From Roseibium sp. (GTDB lineage: Bacteria > Pseudomonadota > Alphaproteobacteria > Rhizobiales > Stappiaceae), in assembly GCA_017643215.1 (NCBI GenBank), contig JAEPNV010000006.1, positions 1 to 64,000 of the forward strand: a DNA stretch of 64,000 nucleotides. Reading direction: 5' to 3'. This document shows positions 54,762 to 61,444 of this stretch, piece after piece. The notes beneath the pieces are model-generated. The model saw only the letters and a list, made by a program, of their open reading frames with translations. It was not told the DNA's origin and did no database searches. Positions within the stretch are counted from its first letter, which is position 1. Each line of letters starts with the position of its first letter. A program made the translations under genes and the position numbers.

Positions 54762-55715
54762 TCATGCCGACCGGCGGCGCGCTTCCCGGCCGCCGCGGCG
54801 GCGGCTTCCGCTCGCGGGCGCGCTTTCCGCCGGGGCTGGGGATCCCGCGGCGACCGGCTTGTGATCCCGGTAGGTCATGATCCAGTCCTGGCAGTTCGGG
54901 TCGGTGCCGTTCAGAACGTTGGCGGCGCGAACGGCTTCCATTTCCTGCGGCCGGCACGGGTTCATGATCGCGCTGGTCATGCCGGTCGCGATCACCATCG
55001 GAATGAATGCCGCGTTGATGCCGTGCCGGTGCGGCAGTCCGAACGATATGTTGGAAAGACCGCACGTCGTGTTAACCTTCAGGTCCTCCCGAAGCCTGCG
55101 CAGAAGCTGAAACACCTGCTGCCCGGCCGTCCCCATGGCGCCGATGGGCATGACCAGCGGATCGACGACAATGTCATGGGCGGGAATGCCGTAGTCGGCG
55201 GCCCGCTCGACGATCTTCTTGGCGACCGCGAACCGTACTTCCGGATCTTCGGAGATCCCGCTTTCGTCGTTGGATATGGCAACGACCGGCACATCGTATT
55301 TCTTGACCAGCGGCAGGATGGCTTCCAGCTTTTCTTCTTCGCCGGTGACCGAGTTGACCAGAGGGCGGCCCTTGGCGACCTTCAAGCCGGCCTCGATCGC
55401 CGCCGTGACCGAGGAATCGATGGAAAGCGGAACATCCACCAGTTCCTGCACGATTTCGAGCGTTTGAACCAGAAGCGGCGGCTCGGTCTCGTTCGGGTTG
55501 ACCGCCGTCACCCCGGCATTCACGTCGAGCATGGTGGCGCCGGCCGCGACCTGCGCAAGTGCGTCCGTCCGCACCGTGTCGAAATTGCCCTCGACCATTT
55601 CGGCCGCGAGCTTCTTCCGGCCGGTCGGATTGATCCGTTCGCCGATCACGCAAAACGGCTGGTCGAAGCCGATGACGATTTCCTTGGTGGCCGATGCAAC
55701 GACGGTGCGGGTCAT
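54762..55715 (-). CDS. methyl-THF:corrinoid methyltransferase
   Basis: 317 residues. It is a pterin-binding TIM barrel of the MeTr/MtgA type that moves methyl groups between a corrinoid protein and THF. Motifs: VIGERINPTGRKKLAAEM, MLDVNAGV, PLSIDSSVTAAIEAGL, DPLVMPIGA, and NTTCGLSNISFGLPHR. The catalytic barrel ends near residue 290 and is followed by a low-complexity Pro/Ala/Ser stretch and a basic tail (SRRRGGREARRRSA) that is extra to the usual barrel. It begins 13 bp after the MetF-like gene. Confidence 0.92.
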   Translation of the reverse strand: MTRTVVASATKEIVIGFDQPFCVIGERINPTGRKKLAAEMVEGNFDTVRTDALAQVAAGATMLDVNAGVTAVNPNETEPPLLVQTLEIVQELVDVPLSIDSSVTAAIEAGLKVAKGRPLVNSVTGEEEKLEAILPLVKKYDVPVVAISNDESGISEDPEVRFAVAKKIVERAADYGIPAHDIVVDPLVMPIGAMGTAGQQVFQLLRRLREDLKVNTTCGLSNISFGLPHRHGINAAFIPMVIATGMTSAIMNPCRPQEMEAVRAANVLNGTDPNCQDWIMTYRDHKPVAAGSPAPAESAPASGSRRRGGREARRRSA

Positions 55716-55728
55716 GAACGGGGATCTC

Positions 55729-56613
55729 TCAAGCGGTCAGGGAAGACGTGAGCGGCGTGCGAAAAGACCAGCTTCCGCGGTTTGAAAGCCATTCGCCGGT
55801 TTTTTGAATCCCGCCGAAGGGATAGACGTGCAGTTGCGCGAGCTGGGTATGGGGACGGGCGGCAAGACGCGCTTCCAGCGGTTCGACAATCGTCTCCGGG
55901 TCGTAGCCGGCCAGCATCGACACGACCGATCCGCCACGCTTTTTGAGGAAATTCAACGAATTCTCGACACCGGCGAAGGCGGCGTATTTGATCAGTGTGG
56001 TCATCTTCGCCGGACCGGCGACACCGATGTGAACAGGAAACCGGTTGCCCCAGGCCGCGATCTCGTCGAGCCACTGATTGACCCGGACCGGATCGAAGCC
56101 AAACTGGGTGACCAGCAGGAACTGCGCATCGCTTTCCAGAGCCAGTGCATGTTTTCGCATCAAGAACGTCTTGATGACATCCGGCGCAATGTCGGGGGAG
56201 CCTTCCGGGTGACCTGCCACGGCGATGGTCTTGATGCCCAGGGCATCGAACAGCCCTGTTTCCAGCATGGCGATCGAGGAGGTCAATGGCCCGGGGGTTT
56301 CCGCTTCGCCGGCAATCGCCAGGACATCCGTGACGCCGGCTTCGCCCGTCAGGCGCTTGATCCGCCGCTCGAACGCCTCGTGGCTGGCATATCGGCGCGC
56401 GGCCATATGCGGGACCGGCTTGAAGCCCCGTTCAGAAAGGCGCCGCGCCGCCGCCACGATCATGTCTTCCGCCGCGTTGCCAAGGTCCGTCACATAGACC
56501 CGGGTTCCAGCAGGAATGTGATCCAGCAGCTCCGGCTTGTCCGTCACCTGTTTGGGCGACATTTCCGTCGAGGCGGCAAGGCGGCCTTGCGGCGTCAGGC
56601 GGGCGTCAGTCAT
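55729..56613 (-). CDS. methylenetetrahydrofolate reductase (MetF-like), short form
   Basis: 294 residues. It interconverts methyl-THF and methylene-THF. In the amine-demethylation direction it would oxidise methyl-THF. The barrel is recognisable from VYVTDLGNAAEDMIVAAARR, VPHMAARRYASHEAFERRI, AIAGEAETPGPLTSS, and FLVTQFGFDPVRVNQWLDEI. The N-terminus has STEMSPK where classical MetF has FEFFPPK, keeping the catalytic Glu but shortening the region. This suggests a separate branch within corrinoid clusters. The 8-bp overlap with the preceding small gene shows coupling. Confidence 0.87.
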   Translation of the reverse strand: MTDARLTPQGRLAASTEMSPKQVTDKPELLDHIPAGTRVYVTDLGNAAEDMIVAAARRLSERGFKPVPHMAARRYASHEAFERRIKRLTGEAGVTDVLAIAGEAETPGPLTSSIAMLETGLFDALGIKTIAVAGHPEGSPDIAPDVIKTFLMRKHALALESDAQFLLVTQFGFDPVRVNQWLDEIAAWGNRFPVHIGVAGPAKMTTLIKYAAFAGVENSLNFLKKRGGSVVSMLAGYDPETIVEPLEARLAARPHTQLAQLHVYPFGGIQKTGEWLSNRGSWSFRTPLTSSLTA

Positions 56614-56908
56614 GCTCCTTGCCTCCCTGGTCGAGAAGGGTTTTCAACCGGTCCCTGGAATAGGCCGATGTCAGGTCGCTGAGCGCGCTGTCGGCTTCGC
56701 CTTCCAGATCATCGGACACATCCACGGGATCGGACCGCCGCCATTCGGCCATATAAGCGTCGCTGTCCTTCGCCCCGATCCGCATCGCGCAGGCATCGAT
56801 CGCCTCCATGAAGACGGGCGGCATTTCCCGGCGGGCCGACTTGCGTCCGTTTTTCACCAGGATCTGGGCCGGAATGTCCCGCCAGTAGACGATGGTCTTC
56901 TGCGCCAT
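56606..56908 (-). CDS. 'virulence factor' family small protein in one-carbon operon
   Basis: 100 residues. It opens KTIVYWRDIPAQILVKNGRK and resembles the small family labelled 'virulence factor' in Pfam-type databases (as I recall it), whose function is unknown. The second half is acidic (SDPVDVSDDLEGEADSALSD). ATG 56908 has AAAGGA about 9 bases upstream; the frame extends to 56986 without support. It overlaps the MetF-like gene start by 8 bases, so the two are made together. A role in folate or corrinoid metabolism is more likely than virulence. Confidence 0.75.
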   Translation of the reverse strand: MAQKTIVYWRDIPAQILVKNGRKSARREMPPVFMEAIDACAMRIGAKDSDAYMAEWRRSDPVDVSDDLEGEADSALSDLTSAYSRDRLKTLLDQGGKEHD

Positions 56909-57031
56909 GGAAAATGTCCTTTCGCCCCGATCATTGCCGGAACGGCGGTCGATCAAGAGCCATGAATCCGGCACCGGGAAATCCAAAAACGACCTACCTG
57001 GAACCGATTGATCTAAAGAGTGAATGAGTGG

Positions 57032-57679
57032 TTACGGCCGGACCGGCGCGCGCAGAAAATCGGCCAGAATCCCGTAGCCTGTGCGCCGGATTTCAAATGG
57101 CAGTTCCAGGCGCTCCGCGGCCGCGCGCGCGGCCGTCTCAAGCGCGGGGTCGTCCGTCTGCGCAAGATAGAGGACGCGCGTGTAGTGGGCGAAATAAAGG
57201 TCCCGCAAATGCGGATGCCAATCGAGGCCGAGCGGATCGATCACCATGGATTGGAAATGGCGGGCCAGGAAGTCGGTCAGGTAGAAGGTGCCGAGCTGGT
57301 CGGCTTCCAATTGGTCGAAGGCGTCAAGGCCGGTGAAAAAGGCGTAACAATGCGCTCCGTCGATCCGGCGGGCGCCGGTTTCCTCCAGCACCCGGTCAAG
57401 AAGGCCGCCCGTGCCGCAGTCGGCATAGGCAACGAGAATGTCGTCGTAGGAGGCCTTGCGGGCCATGATTTCGCGGCGCACCTCGCCGGGGATCTTGTCC
57501 GGCGTGTTGTGAAGTTGCGCGGGCAGGCAGGTCAGATCGATATGGTCGAGCCCGTTCATGCCCTTGATGGCAATGATCTCGCGGGCCAGCGCGCCGCAGG
57601 CGATGACGCAGACCCGGCCGATCTTGCGGTCCGGATCCGGCGTTTCGTCGAACGGAAAGAGCGGGACATCCAACGTCAT
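57032..57679 (-). CDS. DUF1638 domain protein
   Basis: 215 residues from ATG 57679, with AGAGG about 6 bases upstream. It has the DUF1638 marks: VCVIACGALAREI, LTCLPAQLHNTPDKIPG, LVAYADCGTGG and GAHCYAFF. Four cysteines and several histidines lie in these conserved places, which suggests a metal or thiol-based site. The family has no known function but is often encoded beside corrinoid methyltransferases in bacteria and methanogens. Here it lies 23 bp after the corrinoid protein gene. Confidence 0.85.
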   Translation of the reverse strand: MTLDVPLFPFDETPDPDRKIGRVCVIACGALAREIIAIKGMNGLDHIDLTCLPAQLHNTPDKIPGEVRREIMARKASYDDILVAYADCGTGGLLDRVLEETGARRIDGAHCYAFFTGLDAFDQLEADQLGTFYLTDFLARHFQSMVIDPLGLDWHPHLRDLYFAHYTRVLYLAQTDDPALETAARAAAERLELPFEIRRTGYGILADFLRAPVRP

Positions 57680-57702
57680 GTCCACCTCTTTCCACATCGC
57701 CG

Positions 57703-58407
57703 TCAGGCTCTGCCGGCCAGCAGATTGTGCCGGCGGGCGATGAGGTCCTTGGCCATCTCCACCGCGACGGCCGCGTCGCGGCAGTATCCGTCGGCGCCGA
57801 CCGCCTCGCCGAACTCGGCATTGAGCGGCGCCCCGCCGACGAGAACGATATAGTCGTCGCGGATGCCCTTTTCGGTCATCGTGTCGATGACGACTTTCAT
57901 GTAGGGCATCGTGGTCGTCAGCAGCGCGGACATGCCGAGAATGTCCGGCTTGTGCTCTTCGAGCGCGTCCAGGTAGTTTTCGACCGGATTGTTGATGCCG
58001 ATGTCGATCACCTCGAACCCGGCACCTTCCATCATCATCGACACGAGGTTCTTGCCGATGTCGTGGATGTCGCCCTTGACGGTGCCGATCACCATCTTGC
58101 CGACCTTCGGCGCGCCGGTCTCGGCCAGGAGCGGGCGCAAAATGCCCATTCCGGCCTTCATCGCATTCGCCGACAACAACACTTCCGGCACGAACAAAAT
58201 CCCGTCCCGGAAATCGATGCCGACAATCCGCATGCCTTCGACCAGCGCCTTGGTCAGGATTTCGTAAGGGGCCCAACCGCGTTCCAGCAGGATGTTGACG
58301 GCCTCCTGAATTTCCTCCTGGAGGCCGTCATAAAGATCGTCATGCATTTGCTCGACGAGTTCGTCGTCGGAAAGAGACGCCAGATCGATTTCGTCTTCGT
58401 CGGACAT
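57703..58407 (-). CDS. methyltransferase corrinoid protein (MttC/MtbC-like)
   Basis: 234 residues. It is the methyl carrier between the MttB-like enzyme and THF. A helical cap (about 15-95; EEIQEAVNILLERGWAPYEI) covers a Rossmann B12-binding domain (100-230) with the base-off/His-on motif DIHDIG (His115), then GINNPVENYLDALEEHKPDI and LVGGAPLNAEF. A GGAG lies 7 bases before the ATG. A 223-bp gap separates it from the formate-THF ligase gene, so a promoter may lie there. Confidence 0.94.
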   Translation of the reverse strand: MSDEDEIDLASLSDDELVEQMHDDLYDGLQEEIQEAVNILLERGWAPYEILTKALVEGMRIVGIDFRDGILFVPEVLLSANAMKAGMGILRPLLAETGAPKVGKMVIGTVKGDIHDIGKNLVSMMMEGAGFEVIDIGINNPVENYLDALEEHKPDILGMSALLTTTMPYMKVVIDTMTEKGIRDDYIVLVGGAPLNAEFGEAVGADGYCRDAAVAVEMAKDLIARRHNLLAGRA

Positions 58408-58630
58408 GTCGCAGCTCCAAGGCCCGAGGGCGCGCCCGAATGCAGGGCGATCAAGTGAAAAAACATATGGCTCAGCAGGGGTTTGCCGATATCAACATTG
58501 CGACATGTCAAGTCGCGCCTGCGACAACCGCACCCGCGCGCGCCGTTTCGTGTTCCAGCCGCGGCTCAAAGGCCCGACCTGGCACCGTTTTCCACGCTGA
58601 AAAGCGCTGCGCCGGGACCGTCCCGAAGGG

Positions 58631-60301
58631 TCAGAACAAACCCTCGATCTGCCCGTTTTCGTCGAGCCGGATATGATTGGCCGACGGCACTTTGGGCAGG
58701 CCCGGCATGGTCATGATTTCCCCGCAGATCGCCACCACAAATCCGGCGCCGGCCGACAGCCGGACCTCGCGCACCGGAACGCTGTGGCCGACCGGCGCGC
58801 CGCGCAAGGCCGGGTCGGTGGAAAAGGAGTATTGGGTCTTGGCCATGCACACCGGCAAATGGCCGAAGCCGTCGGCTTCCCAGCGCCTGAGTTGATCGCG
58901 CACCGACTTGTCCGCGAGAACCTCGTCGGCCCGGTAGATCCGTTTGGCGATCGTCTCGATCTTTTCAAACAGTGACACGTCGTCGTCGTAAATCGGAGCG
59001 AACTGGGCATGGCCACTTTCGGCAAGCGCGGCGACTTTTTCCGCAAGGTCTTCAGTCCCTTTCGATCCTTCAGCCCAATGCGAGGCGAGCACCGCTTCGA
59101 CGCCAAGATCGGCGCAATAGTCTTTGATCGCCTGGATTTCCGACTCTGTGTCGGCCGTGAAATGGTTGATCGCGACCACCGCCGGCACACCGAATTGTTT
59201 GACGTTTTCAATGTGGCGGCCAAGGTTCGCCGCCCCTTTCTTGACCGCGTCCACGTTTTCCGCGCCAAGGTCGTCCTTGGCAACGCCGCCATTCATCTTC
59301 AAGGCCCGCACCGTTGCGACGATCACCGCGGCATCAGGATGCAATCCGGCCTTGCGGCATTTGATGTCGAAGAACTTTTCCGCACCAAGATCAGCGCCGA
59401 ATCCGGCTTCGGTCACCACATAGTCGGCCAGCTTCAGCGCCGATTGCGTTGCCATCACCGAGTTGCAGCCATGGGCGATGTTGGCGAACGGGCCGCCGTG
59501 AATGAAGGCCGGATTGTTTTCCAGCGTCTGCACGAGGTTCGGCTGGATCGCTTCCTTGAGAAGCACGGTCATCGCACCGTCGGCGTCGATCTCACGCGCG
59601 GTGATCGCGCTCCGGTCGCGCCGGTAGGCGACGATGATGTCGCCGAGCCGCCGTTGCAGGTCGTCCGGATCCGTCGCCAGGCACAGGATGGCCATGATCT
59701 CCGAGGCGACCGTGATGTCAAAACCCGCTTCGCGCGGAAAGCCGTTGGCTACGCCGCCAAGCGAACAAACGATCGAGCGCAGCGCCCGGTCGTTCATGTC
59801 CAGCACCCGGCGCCAGGTGACCCGGCGCTGGTCGATGCCGAGCCCGTTGCCCCAATAGATGTGGTTTTCGATGAGGGCGGCCAAAAGGTTGTGCGCCGAC
59901 GTGATGGCGTGGAAGTCGCCGGTGAAATGAAGGTTGATGTCTTCCATCGGTACGACCTGGGCCTTGCCGCCGCCGGCCGCGCCGCCCTTCATGCCAAAAC
60001 ATGGTCCGAGCGATGGCTCACGCAGACAGATCATGGCCTTTTTGCCGATCCGGTTCAGCCCGTCACCAAGGCCGACCGTCGTCGTCGTCTTGCCTTCGCC
60101 CGCGGGTGTCGGGTTGATCGCGGTCACCAGGATGAGCTTTCCATTGGGGCGGTCTCCCAGGCTTTGCAGGAACTCGCCGGAGATCTTGGCCTTGGTTTTT
60201 CCGTAAGGAATCAGGGCTGTATCGGGCACGCCGATCTTCGCCGCGATCTCCTGGATCGGTTGCATGTCCGCCGCCCGGGCTATTTCGATATCGCTCGCCA
60301 T
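58631..60301 (-). CDS. fhs: formate-tetrahydrofolate ligase
   Basis: 556 residues, the usual length. It links formyl-THF with formate and ATP; in this setting it could run backwards to gain ATP from demethylated carbon. Visible: the P-loop [56 protein letters not shown], and the C-terminal [24 protein letters not shown] precedes ATG 60301. The open frame continues to 60388, but the conserved N-terminus starts here. It heads the leftward one-carbon gene set. Confidence 0.95.
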   Translation of the reverse strand: MASDIEIARAADMQPIQEIAAKIGVPDTALIPYGKTKAKISGEFLQSLGDRPNGKLILVTAINPTPAGEGKTTTTVGLGDGLNRIGKKAMICLREPSLGPCFGMKGGAAGGGKAQVVPMEDINLHFTGDFHAITSAHNLLAALIENHIYWGNGLGIDQRRVTWRRVLDMNDRALRSIVCSLGGVANGFPREAGFDITVASEIMAILCLATDPDDLQRRLGDIIVAYRRDRSAITAREIDADGAMTVLLKEAIQPNLVQTLENNPAFIHGGPFANIAHGCNSVMATQSALKLADYVVTEAGFGADLGAEKFFDIKCRKAGLHPDAAVIVATVRALKMNGGVAKDDLGAENVDAVKKGAANLGRHIENVKQFGVPAVVAINHFTADTESEIQAIKDYCADLGVEAVLASHWAEGSKGTEDLAEKVAALAESGHAQFAPIYDDDVSLFEKIETIAKRIYRADEVLADKSVRDQLRRWEADGFGHLPVCMAKTQYSFSTDPALRGAPVGHSVPVREVRLSAGAGFVVAICGEIMTMPGLPKVPSANHIRLDENGQIEGLF

Positions 60302-60518
60302 GGATGTTTCCCCGCAAAAAAGGCGCCGGGGCCGCACACCGGTCCAAATCCGGATCGGTCGGCGGCCGAGGCAGTTCTGATTTGCCACGAAGCTAGGCGA
60401 GAAGGCGAGCGTTTAAACGTCGCGAAAGCGACGCCCGGCGAAGGGGATGCGACGGCGGTTCCCGTCTAGACCGAAAACCGCAGGGGCTATCCGTTCCTGG
60501 CCGCCGCCGTCAGGCGCA

Positions 60519-60824
60519 TCAGCTAGCGAGAACGGTCAGCTTCAACGCCGCGCCGTTGGGGTCGGACATCTTCCAGACATAAGTGCCCGGATTGTAACTC
60601 GGGAACGGATTGTTGCCGGATTGGCCGGCGGGGATCGGCATATCGGAACCGACCCGCCAGGCCGTGCTGCCTTGTTGCGCAACGAGGACGACCTCCCGGT
60701 CCAACAGGTTTTCAAATGTGATGTGGTGTTTGTTGTCCAGTGGAAAGTTGGCATTGACAGTAAGAGTATCATTGGGACCGAACCCAACTTCAACAGATTG
60801 GCCCGTCGACAGTGTAACGATCAT
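60519..60824 (-). CDS. small beta-rich protein, unknown
   Basis: 101 residues from ATG 60824, with GAAGGGAG 7 bases upstream. No signal peptide, no cysteine. The sequence alternates short strands (VTLSTGQSVEVGFG, DTLTVNANF, HHITFENLLDREVVLVAQQG, GTYVWKMSDP, ALKLTVLAS) and should fold as a small beta-sandwich. I do not recognise it. It is divergent from the large DUF4214/RTX gene across a 620-bp AT-rich spacer. Confidence 0.65.
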   Translation of the reverse strand: MIVTLSTGQSVEVGFGPNDTLTVNANFPLDNKHHITFENLLDREVVLVAQQGSTAWRVGSDMPIPAGQSGNNPFPSYNPGTYVWKMSDPNGAALKLTVLAS

Positions 60825-61444
60825 AATATCTCCCTTCAAACATCAAAAACGATGCGGCGAATGGGCCGGATCCCAGGTAAAAAACGCGCTTCAAGGAGTG
60901 GATACGAATGATTTTTCCCGAAGCTGCGCAAATGCACTTATAGATAAAACAATCTATTCATTAAACTAAAAAGTGCAACTTGGACGTGCCTTTATTCGGC
61001 GTTTCCTGGCCGCATCAGCCATGTTGGAAGTCTGACGCCGACCGAATGTCCGAAGGCTTGTGCAAGGCCAGCATGACGCGCGTGTCCGGTTGAGCGGTTC
61101 GACGGTGTTGGCAGAAGCTGCTCAGCCGTCCTGGCCAATTCCGGCGGGTTCGGACCGCGACGCGCGAACAGGCCTTGAAATCCTGAGTGCGCGGACAAAA
61201 CAGTGCCTGTCCAGGCCGTCGGACAGCGACGGAATCGCAGCGTGAATGGGCGTGCAACCCGCTGTAATTATTTCTTAAATTTTGGTTAAAATAATTCTGT
61301 GAATAAACGTGAACTGTGTTAGTGTTTACGGGGAGGAATGGGGGGAATTCGAACAATAAACACGCGTTTTGCGTGACAATTGCAAAGAAAACATCCCCCT
61401 CAAATTCATAGTTTTATCTTACAAATAAACGATGGGGGGAACAG
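60825..61444. other. 620-bp intergenic region, AT-rich at both ends
   Basis: Divergent spacer between the 101-residue gene and the RTX-type gene. The parts near 60925-60985 and 61260-61435 are much more AT-rich than the genome around them and should hold the two promoters. The middle (61000-61250) is GC-rich; open frames there are not supported by codon pattern or ribosome sites. No RNA gene recognised. Confidence 0.45.

Noticed and set aside
59009-60469. 486-codon open frame on the plus strand across the formate-THF ligase gene
   Set aside because: Antisense to a highly conserved enzyme gene; no features of its own.
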